Position numbers and translations under genes: made by a program. Positions 52,020 through 60,893 of a stretch of DNA of 64,000 bases are shown one piece after another. Below the pieces are notes generated by a model, which was not told where the DNA came from, ran no database searches, and saw only the letters and a list, made by a program, of their open reading frames with translations. The stretch spans positions 1-64,000 of the forward strand of contig NZ_CAKPTG010000005.1 of NCBI RefSeq assembly GCF_934190775.1, written 5' to 3'. This DNA is from an uncultured Phascolarctobacterium sp. (GTDB taxonomy: Bacteria; Bacillota; Negativicutes; Acidaminococcales; Acidaminococcaceae). The stretch's first letter is position 1. Every line of letters begins with the position of its first letter.

Positions 52020-52534
52020 AATACGCGCTCCTTAGGCATCATATTATTGCTGTTCAGACGACCAAGGAAGAATTTCTCCAGCTTGCGGGTGCAACGGGTA
52101 ATAAAATGCTCCTTACCGCCTAAGGATTCAACAAAGACTACAGGATGACCGGCAACCTTAGCGCCTAAAACGTCGGTCAACAGCTGATCACCGATAAAAA
52201 GAATCTTACCGCCGCCCATAGCTTTAGTAATCTGCTTGTAAGCCATAGGCAAAGGCTTAGCGGCACGCATAATGGTGCCAAGACCAGTCTGACGGGTGAT
52301 ACCCTTAATGCGGTCACCACCATTATTGGAAATCAATGCCACATTGATACCCATCTGATGCAGCTGACGAATCCAGGTCATAGCACGAGGGCCTACCAGG
52401 TTCTTGTCGCGCGGCAGCAAGGTATTGTCAATATCAACAACAATTTTGGTGTAGCCATTGCGCTTCAGCCATTTTGCGGAAATGTCAAATAAACTTTTTA
52501 CTCTGTAATCGGGGCAAACATACTTTAAAATCAT
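52016..52534 (-). CDS. yqeG: YqeG family HAD phosphatase
   Basis: A 172-residue HAD-IIIA phosphatase. Catalytic aspartates D34 and D36 are in VVDIDNTLLP, motif II is ALISNNGG, and motif III/IV is ILFIGDQLLTDVLGAK. Similar proteins act as phosphatidylglycerophosphatases or are found in Firmicutes next to replication genes. The start overlaps the histidine-kinase stop by 4 bp (ATGA). Confidence 0.9.
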   Translation of the reverse strand: MILKYVCPDYRVKSLFDISAKWLKRNGYTKIVVDIDNTLLPRDKNLVGPRAMTWIRQLHQMGINVALISNNGGDRIKGITRQTGLGTIMRAAKPLPMAYKQITKAMGGGKILFIGDQLLTDVLGAKVAGHPVVFVESLGGKEHFITRCTRKLEKFFLGRLNSNNMMPKERVL

Positions 52535-54078
52535 ACTACCTTATCCTTTGGAAATTTTATTTCAAACGTGGTACCAGAACCACATTTGCTGATAACCTCG
52601 GCACTGGCGCCGTGTACGCGAATAATTTCTTTGGCAATAGCAAGCCCCAGTCCCGTTCCCGGAACACTGCGGCAATGCGATTTTTCCACCTTGTAAAAGC
52701 GTTCCCAGATAAACGGAATATCCTCCTCCGGGATGCCCTTGCCCTGGTCAGCAACTGTTACAAGCACGCTACCATCGTCAAGCTTATTCGCACCTACTGA
52801 TACAGTACCATTTTCTGGCGAATATTTCAAGGCATTATCGCACAAAATCATAATTAACTGTACCATTTGGTCTCCATCGCCCAAAATTTTGATATTATCG
52901 TCGGCATGAACACTAATTGTAACATTATTCTTCACGCAGCGCACCGATAATTTTTCGGCGACATTACGGATGATACCGGCCAGCGGCAGCTCATCCATGT
53001 TGCTTACAGTCAGCGGGTCGCTGGACTCCAGTCTGCTGATATCCAGCAGCTCGCGTACCATGCGCTCCAGGCGGACTGTTTCTTCATTTATCAGGCCACG
53101 GTAACGCTGAATCAGATCAGTATCCGTTACCATACCGTCACAGATTGCCTCATTGTAGCCACGGATAATTGTAATCGGCGTCCGCAGCTCATGCGATACA
53201 TTAGCCACAAAATCACGGCGGATTTTTTCCGTCCGCTCCATCTTGGCAATGTAATCACCCAAATCCTTGCCTAAAGAATTGAGCGCATTCCCCAGCTCGG
53301 CAATTTCATCATCACCATGCACCTCCAGCCTGCGGGAATAATCTCCCGAAGCCATCGCCTGCGCATTGTCCTTCATATCCAGCACCGGCCGGATAATGAG
53401 GCCTGACAGACGCTTAACCAAAAACAAACTGAAAATAATGGCAATGATACCTACAATCATAATATAAATGTAAACATTTCGCAAGAATTTTTCGAAACCG
53501 CTCAAGGGCTCAATCATCAAAATAGCGCCTGTGTGCCCGTTACCAAAGGTATAAGGAACACCAACCAGGATCACCTGCTCCTTGTAATACGGATGATAAA
53601 TCTGCGATTTGAAGGACTTCCCGGCATAAACATCATTTAGTATCACCTTAATGCGATACGATAAATTACTGCTCTTCATATCCTGATCCAGTTTTCTGAC
53701 GCTCTCCTGCAATACCTGCCTGGAGGGTGCGCCATACCTGAGAAATTCCTTCATATTGGCATTTTCTCCGGTCTCCTTAACGGACTCAAAACTAGAGGCC
53801 GCCAAAAGCTCGTAATTATCATCAAACAGCCAGATGCGTGCGCCAACCAGCTTATCTACAGCTAAAATATATCGGTAAAGCATATCGCGGTCCTGCAGAC
53901 GGATGAAGGCTTCAATCGTTTCCCCCATCTCATCTCCCTTTTCGGCCAGCTCCTGCTCCTTAATCTGGAAAAAGTAGTCAGCAATCAGGTACGATATGCC
54001 TGCTGTAATCCCCACAACGACGATAATTATGATAGTCATAAAACTATACATCAAGCGTGTGCTTAGGGATTTTTTCAT
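52531..54078 (-). CDS. membrane sensor histidine kinase (PhoR/WalK/ResE class)
   Basis: A 515-residue two-component kinase. TM1 11-34, extracytoplasmic sensor about 35-200 (dCache-like), TM2 202-222, HAMP 223-276, dimerisation/phosphoacceptor domain with H296 in VSHELRTP, and a HATPase domain with N-box LCDNALKYSP, DQGKGIPEED and GTGLGLAI. It phosphorylates the OmpR-type regulator encoded 3 bp upstream. The domain pattern fits PhoR or ResE; closeness to the pst genes makes a phosphate role plausible but not established. Confidence 0.92.
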   Translation of the reverse strand: MKKSLSTRLMYSFMTIIIIVVVGITAGISYLIADYFFQIKEQELAEKGDEMGETIEAFIRLQDRDMLYRYILAVDKLVGARIWLFDDNYELLAASSFESVKETGENANMKEFLRYGAPSRQVLQESVRKLDQDMKSSNLSYRIKVILNDVYAGKSFKSQIYHPYYKEQVILVGVPYTFGNGHTGAILMIEPLSGFEKFLRNVYIYIMIVGIIAIIFSLFLVKRLSGLIIRPVLDMKDNAQAMASGDYSRRLEVHGDDEIAELGNALNSLGKDLGDYIAKMERTEKIRRDFVANVSHELRTPITIIRGYNEAICDGMVTDTDLIQRYRGLINEETVRLERMVRELLDISRLESSDPLTVSNMDELPLAGIIRNVAEKLSVRCVKNNVTISVHADDNIKILGDGDQMVQLIMILCDNALKYSPENGTVSVGANKLDDGSVLVTVADQGKGIPEEDIPFIWERFYKVEKSHCRSVPGTGLGLAIAKEIIRVHGASAEVISKCGSGTTFEIKFPKDKVV

Positions 54079-54081
54079 AAT

Positions 54082-54780
54082 TTAGTTGTCCTTTAGCTCA
54101 AATTTGTAGCCTACACCCCAGATAGTCGTAATATCCCATTTGGAATCAGGCGGAATGTTCAGCTTCTGTCTGATGCGCTTGATATGCGTATCAACAGTAC
54201 GGGTATCACCATAATAGGAATAGCCCCAGATGGTTTCCAGCAGCTGGTTGCGGCTAAAGGCCTTGCCAGGGTTAGATGCCAGGCACCACAAAAGCTCCAT
54301 TTCCTTAGTTGTAAAGGTCATTTTGTTGCCGAAGGCTGTTACCTGATATTGGTCCATATCGATAATCAGACCAGGATAAGTGATGCGCGATACCTCGCCC
54401 TTCTTCTCCTGGGTGCCTGCACGACGCAGCACAGCCTTCACGCGGGCCACAACCTCACGCGAATTAAACGGCTTGGTGATATAGTCATCAGCGCCGATTT
54501 CCAGGCCGGCGATGCGGTCATCATCATCGTCCTTAGCGGTAACCATGATAATCGGCAGGTCCGACATCTTGCGTACCTGCTTGCAAACCTCAATGCCATC
54601 GAGGACGGGCATCATAATATCCAGCAGCAAAATATCCGGCTTTTCGGACTGCACCTTCAAAATTGCGGCAGCACCATCTTCAGCTTCAATAACCTCAAAG
54701 CCTTCCTTCTCAAAATATATGCGCAAAATCTCGCGAATCTGCGCCTCATCATCAGCAATTAATATTTTCTGTTTTGCCAT
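54082..54780 (-). CDS. OmpR/PhoB-family response regulator
   Basis: A 232-residue DNA-binding regulator. I use ATG 54780, which has AGGAG eight bases upstream, rather than the in-frame ATG at 54801 that contains this site. The receiver domain has the DD pair at 10-11, phospho-acceptor D54 (LLLDIMMP), the Thr/Ser VTAKDDD and the Lys in ITKPF; the C-terminal winged helix has RNQLLETIWGYSYYGDTRTVDTHIKRIR. It may be the protein that binds the Pho box before pstS. An extended -10 promoter at 54862-54870 drives the pair. Confidence 0.93.
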   Translation of the reverse strand: MAKQKILIADDEAQIREILRIYFEKEGFEVIEAEDGAAAILKVQSEKPDILLLDIMMPVLDGIEVCKQVRKMSDLPIIMVTAKDDDDDRIAGLEIGADDYITKPFNSREVVARVKAVLRRAGTQEKKGEVSRITYPGLIIDMDQYQVTAFGNKMTFTTKEMELLWCLASNPGKAFSRNQLLETIWGYSYYGDTRTVDTHIKRIRQKLNIPPDSKWDITTIWGVGYKFELKDN

Positions 54781-54861
54781 AATCATCACTCCTGCCTTCA
54801 AACTGACTCATGTCATTTATTTATCACAGCAAATGACAGAGTCCTACAAGATGTTACTATA

Positions 54862-54870
54862 ATTATAGCA
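54862..54870 (-). promoter_or_regulatory. extended -10 promoter of the two-component operon
   Basis: Minus strand TGCTATAAT (54862-54870), an extended -10 without a good -35, about 75 bases upstream of the response-regulator start. Confidence 0.6.
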
Positions 54871-54996
54871 CAAATACTTGCTTTCTTAGTATGCTTTCAC
54901 AAAAGATTTACATATATATACTGTTTTTATCATCAATACAAAGCAAAATGCTTTATTTATCACAGAAAATGCTTATACCTTATGCTTGAAGCAGTA

Positions 54997-55731
54997 TTAA
55001 ACAGGCTTAAAGTCTTCCAGAAGCTTTTTGCGCTCACGCCACTCGGGCAAATAGCGTTCGACAATCGCATGGAAGCGTGGTGAATGATTAGCCTCCTGTA
55101 AATGTGCCAGCTCATGCACCACGATGTATTCCAGACACTCCTCGGGCCAGCAGGCCAGCAGCGTATTCAAATTGATACTGCCCGTGCGCACGTTGCAGGA
55201 GCCCCAGCGCGTTTTCATGCGATGCACCTTGAGACCAGTGGGCTGCACGCCCATTTTCTTCGCCCAGACTGCCATCAGCTGCGCCCCCTTGTAGAGCACT
55301 TCCTGCTTATAGAAGAATTCCACAAAAGCACACCGGGCTTCCTCGCTCAGCTCACTGCGGTAATAAAAGCAGACAGCTTCGTCCTCCACCTCATAGGTAC
55401 CGTGCTTTTTGCCGCTTAGCAAAAAGCGCGCCGGCAAACGCTTGCCCCACAGCCACACATGCTGCCCGTCAAAGGGCAGCTCGCCCATGCTGTACTTCTT
55501 CTCCTGCTTTTGCTGCGCCTGCAGCACCAGCTGCAGCTTTTGGCGCAGCCACTGCTCCTTGCTCTCCAGGAATTGCTGTACCTCGCTTACGCTCATCCCT
55601 ACAGGAGCAGTAAGAAAGATGCCGCCATTCTCTTTGATACGCAGCGTAATATTTTTGACCAGCTTAAACTGTAAGTTTATCGTCATACCGTGCAGCTTCA
55701 ACGCTGTTTGGCGTATTATTTTGCTGCTCAC
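54997..55731 (-). CDS. YgjP/SprT-like metallopeptidase (DUF45)
   Basis: A 244-residue M48-like zinc metallopeptidase. The catalytic HELAH motif and the third ligand lie in VVHELAHLQEANHSPRFH (about 205-222), preceded by the family sequence KTRWGSCNVRTGSINLNTLL. It has no signal peptide, so it acts in the cytoplasm. The start overlaps the yhaM-like gene stop by 4 bp. Function in housekeeping or phage defence is unknown. Confidence 0.88.
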   Translation of the reverse strand: MSSKIIRQTALKLHGMTINLQFKLVKNITLRIKENGGIFLTAPVGMSVSEVQQFLESKEQWLRQKLQLVLQAQQKQEKKYSMGELPFDGQHVWLWGKRLPARFLLSGKKHGTYEVEDEAVCFYYRSELSEEARCAFVEFFYKQEVLYKGAQLMAVWAKKMGVQPTGLKVHRMKTRWGSCNVRTGSINLNTLLACWPEECLEYIVVHELAHLQEANHSPRFHAIVERYLPEWRERKKLLEDFKPV

Positions 55732-56654
55732 AGCTTGTCTACCAGGATATTGCGTCCCAGCATGCGGTTGAACTCCCAGGCACTCTTGCCCTCATGCACA
55801 TCAAACTGGTTCATTACAGCGTTGATTTCGTCAGCGTAATGTACCACAAAGGCTTCACGCGTAGCGCAGGCTACCGGCGAACCCTTTTCGTTATCGCCAT
55901 GGTGCGCCAGCAGAATGTGCTGCAGCTGCTCCAGACGAGACGCAGGCAGACGCAGCTTAGCCGCTGCCTCCTGCACCATCATGCAGCTCATGGTAATGTG
56001 TCCGAGCAAACGGCCTTCACTGGTATAAGGAAAGCCTATTTCCGCAGAAATCTCACGGATTTTGCCGATATCGTGCAGCAGAGCGCCAGCAATAACAAGG
56101 TCCTTGTCTACGCCCTCAATCTGCTCCGCCATGGCCACTGCCAGGCCGGTAACATCAATAGAATGCTGCAGCAGGCCGCCCAGATAAGCATGATGCATGC
56201 GCATGCCTGCGGGATTGGTCACAAAGCGCTCATAGGTAGCACCGCTGAAGATAGTCTCCAGCAGCATACGTAATCCCGGAGTACGCACTGCCTTGATATA
56301 ATTTGTCAGCTTAGTTTTATAAGCCTCTACATCAAAATCACCCTGTGGCAGCAAATTGCTGATATCGTCCTGCGGCAGCAGGTTTTCCAGACGCTGCACA
56401 ATCACCTGCAGCGACATATCGTTATTAAATTTGTTGATGTCGACGTTGCCGCCCATCATAAAGGCTGTCGGTCCCTCCAGCTCACGCAGCTTGTCTACCA
56501 GCACTGCATCAAAGCAGATAAAAGCAATGCGTCCGCTGTTATCCTCCAGCATACCACGGGCAAATACACCGCCGTTAGAGGAATTACCTACCTTCTGTAC
56601 TCTTACTAAAACTGCCTGGCATACCTTAGTGCCGGCCTTAAAATCCTTAATCAT
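55728..56654 (-). CDS. yhaM: 3'-5' exoribonuclease YhaM (OB + HD domains)
   Basis: A 308-residue exonuclease. The N-terminal OB-fold (about 10-90, AFICFDAVLVDKL) binds nucleic acid; the HD phosphohydrolase domain carries HHAYLGGLLQHSIDV, LLHDIGK and ILAHHG. In B. subtilis YhaM degrades RNA and single-stranded DNA and takes part in maintenance of RNA ends. Its stop overlaps the peptidase gene by 4 bp; 18 bp separate it from the Nif3-like gene. Confidence 0.9.
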   Translation of the reverse strand: MIKDFKAGTKVCQAVLVRVQKVGNSSNGGVFARGMLEDNSGRIAFICFDAVLVDKLRELEGPTAFMMGGNVDINKFNNDMSLQVIVQRLENLLPQDDISNLLPQGDFDVEAYKTKLTNYIKAVRTPGLRMLLETIFSGATYERFVTNPAGMRMHHAYLGGLLQHSIDVTGLAVAMAEQIEGVDKDLVIAGALLHDIGKIREISAEIGFPYTSEGRLLGHITMSCMMVQEAAAKLRLPASRLEQLQHILLAHHGDNEKGSPVACATREAFVVHYADEINAVMNQFDVHEGKSAWEFNRMLGRNILVDKL

Positions 56655-56672
56655 TTTTTCATCACCTGTTTT

Positions 56673-57461
56673 CTATATATGCTTCAGCAGCAGTGTTTCG
56701 CGTGCTACCTGAATTGCCACGTCCCAATGCTTTTCCGTAAAGCGCAACGATAATCTGTCAGCCAAATCGTCCAGCACTGGCAGCTCCGTCGGCTGATGGC
56801 CTGCATCGATAATGTTCAGACCGCTGAAAACAGCCTGCTGTGCCTCATGGTACTTCACATCACCCGTCACCAGCGTGTCCGCCCCCTGCGCCAACGCCAG
56901 CCCGATCAAATCGGCACCGGCACCGCCACAGACGGCAACACGCTTAACCTTGCATCCCGCATCGCCTATGGTAAGATAATCAGCCTGCAAAGCCTTTTTG
57001 ACAAAGAGTGCAAAATCCTGCAGCTTAGCCGGCTTTTCCAGCTCGCCAATGCGTCCCAGTCCGCTTACTGTATCCAGTACGTCAGGCTCCAGCAAACGCA
57101 ATCTTTTGGCAAGCACGCTGTTGACACCATTCGCCACGCAGTCCAGGTTCGTATGCGCGCTGTAAACAGCAACACCATTTTCTGCCAGCTGCAGCAAAAG
57201 CTTCTGCTGCCAGTCAGCGTCCGTCATATTGCCCAGCTTGTGAAAAATTGCCGGATGATGCGTAATCAGCATATCAGCCTTTTTCGTCAAGGCCTGCGTC
57301 ACCGTTTCTTGTGTCATATCCAGCGCCAGAAGCAGCTTGCGCACAGGCTTATGGCGCCTGCCCAGCATCAGGCCGACGTTATCCCAGGATTCTGCCAGCT
57401 CCGGCGGCGCCATCTCCTCCAGCAGGTTGATGATATCATTTACTGTCACTACACTTGCCAT
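56673..57461 (-). CDS. Nif3-like dinuclear metal-center protein (YqfO)
   Basis: A 262-residue protein of the Nif3/DUF34 family. Metal-binding segments are SWDNVGLMLG, LITHHPAIFH, VYSAHTNLDC, and TGDVKYHEAQQA near the end. This is the short form without the PII-like insert found in many Firmicute homologues of about 370 residues. Possible GTP cyclohydrolase or repair roles are suggested for relatives. Overlaps trmK by 26 bp, the conserved trmK-nif3 pairing. Confidence 0.9.
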   Translation of the reverse strand: MASVVTVNDIINLLEEMAPPELAESWDNVGLMLGRRHKPVRKLLLALDMTQETVTQALTKKADMLITHHPAIFHKLGNMTDADWQQKLLLQLAENGVAVYSAHTNLDCVANGVNSVLAKRLRLLEPDVLDTVSGLGRIGELEKPAKLQDFALFVKKALQADYLTIGDAGCKVKRVAVCGGAGADLIGLALAQGADTLVTGDVKYHEAQQAVFSGLNIIDAGHQPTELPVLDDLADRLSLRFTEKHWDVAIQVARETLLLKHI

Positions 57462-58140
57462 TTTGCAGCACCTCCAGTTCTGCTTTCAACGCTTCGATTT
57501 CCTTATACTTTTCGCTCGCGCGTGCGCGCTCGCTGCGTCCCATGTTCTCCAGCAGCTGTCTGCAACTAGCAAGCTGGCGTGCCAGCTGTTTACCCAGCAG
57601 CGGGTGCTTCTGTGCGAGCAGCAGCGGTCCTACAACGCACTCTGCCGCACTGTAAGCAGGCGCAGAGCCGCGCTTAGCGGCGATAATCTCGTAAAAATGC
57701 GGAGCATCCTCCACCAGCTCCTCGGCAGCCAGCTGCCAGCCGTGGCTGCACAGCCACGCGCGCAGTGATGCAGCGCCTGCCATTGGCTGCAGCACCAAAA
57801 GCTCTGCGCTCTGTGCTACCTCCATATCGTCCTCCAGAATGCTGATAATGGTAGAAGCGCCCATGCCGGCAATAGCAATGCAGTCTGCTTCACCGGGGCT
57901 CAGCACCTTCAGGCCGCTGCCCTGGCGCACATCTACATGCTCATGCTGGCCAAACTGCGCCACGGTAGTGCGCGCAGCCTGGCAGGGGCCTGCGGCAATA
58001 TCACCGGCAATTGCCCGGGAAATTCTTTGCTTTTCCAGCAGCCAAACCGGCAAATACGCGTGGTCTGTACCGATGTCCGCCAGCACACAGCCCTGCGGCA
58101 CCAGGTTGGCAATAGTTTCTAATCGTCTGTCAATATGCAT
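57436..58140 (-). CDS. trmK: tRNA (adenine(22)-N1)-methyltransferase
   Basis: A 234-residue class I SAM methyltransferase. SAM-binding ADIGTDHAYLPVWLL (about 18-32), AIAGMGASTIISIL and LVLQPM segments are characteristic of TrmK, which makes m1A22 in tRNA-Ser and tRNA-Tyr. The C-terminal coiled coil is expected for the family. It is the first gene of the trmK-nif3-yhaM-peptidase operon. Confidence 0.92.
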   Translation of the reverse strand: MHIDRRLETIANLVPQGCVLADIGTDHAYLPVWLLEKQRISRAIAGDIAAGPCQAARTTVAQFGQHEHVDVRQGSGLKVLSPGEADCIAIAGMGASTIISILEDDMEVAQSAELLVLQPMAGAASLRAWLCSHGWQLAAEELVEDAPHFYEIIAAKRGSAPAYSAAECVVGPLLLAQKHPLLGKQLARQLASCRQLLENMGRSERARASEKYKEIEALKAELEVLQNGKCSDSK

Positions 58141-58279
58141 TGCGTCCCTCCTGAAACTGCTCTAAAGATATTATCCTTTTCAATCGTGACAAGTGCAGCC
58201 TGCAGCATATGTCTATGCATAATGCCAGTGCCTATAATAACACATGACGCTGCCCTGTCCGCAAATACTCTAATGTTAT

Positions 58280-58288
58280 ATTATAACA
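58280..58288 (-). promoter_or_regulatory. extended -10 promoter of the trmK operon
   Basis: Minus strand TGTTATAAT (58280-58288), an extended -10 about 140 bp upstream of trmK. No clear -35. Confidence 0.5.
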
Positions 58289-58358
58289 CAAATCAACGAA
58301 TATAGAAAACCAGTCTGCCAAATGACGCGGCCCGCTAACGCCGCAACAACCGTAACAT

Positions 58359-58388
58359 AAACAAAAGCCCCCGCATTTCTGCAGAGGC
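58359..58388 (-). terminator. phoU terminator
   Basis: GCCTCTGC and GCGGGGGC on the minus strand pair in eight positions (two G-U) around a six-base loop and are followed by TTTTGTTTA, about 20 bp after the phoU stop. Confidence 0.8.
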
Positions 58389-58407
58389 CGTGATTGGCAT
58401 TCAAAGC

Positions 58408-59055
58408 TCAGTTTTTCAGTTCGTTCTTTACCACAAACATTACCCATTGGGCGATATTTGTGGAATGGTCGGCAATGCGCTCCACATATTTGGCAATCAT
58501 CAGATAGTCAACATATTGGGGTACATATTGCGGTTTTTGCTGCATAACAGTAGTCAGATGCTGACGCATTTCGGCAAAATAATTGTCTACCTCATCATCG
58601 GTAGCAATAACCTTATTGGCCAGCTCCAAATCATTTTCGCTGATTGCGCTGATGCTGTCGTACACCATCTGGCGCATAACCTGCAGCATAGCCATAAAGT
58701 TATCTGGCAGCGGCACAGGCTCCTTTTCAATCAGCTTCAAGGTGTATTGGCTGATGTCGCTGCAATGGTCGGCAATGCGCTCCATATCGCCCACCAGCTT
58801 CAGGCAGCTGGCAATCTCGCGCCAGTCTGTTGCTACCGGAGTTTGTGTAAGCACCAGCTCCAGGCATTGCTTTTCGATATTTACTTCACTGTTGTCAAAA
58901 TTATCATCGTCGCTGATTATCTGCTGCGCTAAAGCTGCATCCTTCTGCTCCAGGTTGGCAATAACCTTGTCCAGGGTATCCTCCAGATTTACACCCATCA
59001 CGCGCACACTGTTGAGCAGCTGCTTCAGCTCCTCGTTGAATTTATTACGTGTCAT
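58408..59055 (-). CDS. phoU: phosphate signalling regulator PhoU
   Basis: A 215-residue all-alpha cytoplasmic protein with two PhoU repeats, each with ERIADHC/ST-type metal-binding motif (MERIADHCSDISQY and VERIADHSTNIAQW). PhoU couples the state of the Pst transporter to the PhoR kinase. It is the last gene of the pst cluster; AAAGGAA is seven bases before the ATG and a terminator follows. Confidence 0.96.
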   Translation of the reverse strand: MTRNKFNEELKQLLNSVRVMGVNLEDTLDKVIANLEQKDAALAQQIISDDDNFDNSEVNIEKQCLELVLTQTPVATDWREIASCLKLVGDMERIADHCSDISQYTLKLIEKEPVPLPDNFMAMLQVMRQMVYDSISAISENDLELANKVIATDDEVDNYFAEMRQHLTTVMQQKPQYVPQYVDYLMIAKYVERIADHSTNIAQWVMFVVKNELKN

Positions 59056-59244
59056 TTTATTATTCCTTTCTCAACAAATTTAAATGCAAGGTAAGCAGCG
59101 ATACATGAGAGGCTCCCCTTTGGGGGGAGCTGGCGCCCACAGGGCGACTGAGAGGGGACTGCACTTATTAGCATTTCGACAGTATACCTTACTTTGTCCC
59201 CCAGGAGAGCCTTTCCGTGTCGCATTTACGTGCCTCTCCTTGCA
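59056..59244. other. phoU-pstB spacer with intergenic repeat
   Basis: A 189-bp gap, large for this operon. 59104-59160 holds a GC-rich unit with two hairpins (GCTCCCC/GGGGAGC and CGCCC/GGGCG) ending CTGAGAGGGGACT; the same kind of sequence (CCCTCAGTC, CAGCTCCCT) is seen near 27930-27962, so it is a dispersed intergenic repeat. It may separate phoU expression from pstSCAB. Confidence 0.6.
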
Positions 59245-60012
59245 TCAACCGAATCTGCCGGTAATATACTCTTCTGTCTTAGGATTAGACGGATTAGCAA
59301 ACAGCTGCTTCGTTTCGTTGAACTCAATCAGCTCGCCCAAAAGGAAGAAGGCTGTTTTGTCAGAAATACGTGCAGCCTGCTGCATATTATGCGTAACAAT
59401 AACAATGGTGTAATCCTTTTTCAGCTCCAGAGCCAAATCCTCAATCTTCATCGTAGAAATCGGGTCCAGCGCACTGGTAGGCTCGTCCATGAGGATAACC
59501 TCCGGCTGCACGGCCAGGGTACGCGCAATACACAAGCGCTGCTGCTGGCCGCCGCTCAGGCCCAATGCACTCTTGCTCAGTCTGTCCTTCAGCTCATCCC
59601 AAATGGCAGCCTGACGCAGACTGCGCTCCACAATCTCGTCCAGCTCGCTCTTTTTCGTCACGCCATGGATACGCGGACCGTAAGCAACGTTATCATAAAT
59701 GCTTTTCGGGAAGGGGTTAGGCTGTTGGAAGACCATACCTACACGGTGACGCAGGCTGATGGGGTCAATCTCCGCAAAAATATCCTTGCCATCCAGCGCA
59801 ATGCTGCCTTCAATGCGCACACCCTCCTCCAGGTCGTTCATTCTGTTCAGTGTCTTTAAAAAGGTGGATTTGCCGCAGCCGGAAGGGCCGATAAGCGCGC
59901 TAATCTCCTTTTCCTTAATATCAAGATTTATTTTTTTCAACGCTTGGAATTGGCCGTAATACAAATCCAGATCCTGCACTAAAAATTTAGTTGCAGCGTT
60001 ATCATTTGTCAT
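59245..60012 (-). CDS. pstB: phosphate ABC transporter ATPase
   Basis: A 255-residue ATPase of the high-affinity phosphate importer. Walker A IGPSGCGKS, QQPNPFPKSIYDNVAYGPR (PstB-specific), signature LSGGQQQRLCIA, Walker B VILMDEPTSALD, His switch VTHNMQQAARI. The start overlaps pstA by 4 bp. Confidence 0.97.
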   Translation of the reverse strand: MTNDNAATKFLVQDLDLYYGQFQALKKINLDIKEKEISALIGPSGCGKSTFLKTLNRMNDLEEGVRIEGSIALDGKDIFAEIDPISLRHRVGMVFQQPNPFPKSIYDNVAYGPRIHGVTKKSELDEIVERSLRQAAIWDELKDRLSKSALGLSGGQQQRLCIARTLAVQPEVILMDEPTSALDPISTMKIEDLALELKKDYTIVIVTHNMQQAARISDKTAFFLLGELIEFNETKQLFANPSNPKTEEYITGRFG

Positions 60013-60893
60013 TTTCTGCTACCTCCGGTTTTTGTGTCTAAATAAGTGCTCAGGTAACGTGCGCCCAGGCTAAAGGACAGCACCAGCAGCATTAATATTG
60101 CTGAAGAAAGGTTGGCCATCTGCGCCGCATTCGCAGCCAACGCCTCGGTACGCGATGCCCAGATGTGCAGCGCCAGCGTTTCGCCCGGACGGAAGGGGTT
60201 CAGCGGGCAGGTCGGCGACAGCAGGTTCCAGCTGTTCCAGTTTATATCCGTGCTCATGCCTGCGGTATACAGCAGCGCTGCCGCTTCACCGAAGCCACGG
60301 CCAGCAGCCAGAATCACACCCGTCATAATACGCGGCAGGCACGCCGGCAGCAGCACCTTGTAAATAGTCTGCCACAGCGTTGCGCCCATGGCCAGGCTGC
60401 CACGCTTATAGCCCTGCGGCAGTGATTTGAAGGCATCCTCCGTGACCGTCATAATCAGCGGAATGCTGAGGATAGAAACTGCCAGCGCACCGCTGAACAG
60501 GTTCCACTGCGAGCCGGTCATTACGATAAATACCAGGTAACCGAACAAACCGACAACAATCGAAGGCAGTGAGGACATCGTTTCGATACACATGCGCAGG
60601 AACTTAGTAAACTTGCCCTGCTTAGCATATTCGGCCATATAGATGCCGGCAGCGACACCCAGAGGAACGCTCACAAGCAGCGACAGGAAAACCAGATAAA
60701 TAGTATTGAAGAACAAATTACCGATGCCGCTGCCCTCAAAGGATATCAGGCTCCAGCTGAAATCCTTGAAGCCGTTGATGATAACATACAGAGCAAAGGC
60801 TACGAGCAACAGGATAAAGAAGCCTGCTACGCAATAAAACACCGCTGTCATCAGCTTATCAATAAACTTTGCACGCGCTATACCGTCGTTCAT
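60009..60893 (-). CDS. pstA: phosphate ABC transporter permease PstA
   Basis: A 294-residue inner-membrane permease with six predicted helices and the coupling loop region EDAFKSLPQGYKRGSLAMGATLWQTI with the conserved Gly. It forms the channel with PstC. Overlaps pstC and pstB by 4 bp each. Confidence 0.96.
   Translation of the reverse strand: MNDGIARAKFIDKLMTAVFYCVAGFFILLLVAFALYVIINGFKDFSWSLISFEGSGIGNLFFNTIYLVFLSLLVSVPLGVAAGIYMAEYAKQGKFTKFLRMCIETMSSLPSIVVGLFGYLVFIVMTGSQWNLFSGALAVSILSIPLIMTVTEDAFKSLPQGYKRGSLAMGATLWQTIYKVLLPACLPRIMTGVILAAGRGFGEAAALLYTAGMSTDINWNSWNLLSPTCPLNPFRPGETLALHIWASRTEALAANAAQMANLSSAILMLLVLSFSLGARYLSTYLDTKTGGSRK

Noticed and set aside
50185..52534. Vancomycin-resistance cluster because of the VanX-like protein
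   Set aside because: No VanH, VanA/B ligase or VanRS-type genes of that cluster are present; the two-component system nearby is PhoR/ResE-like.
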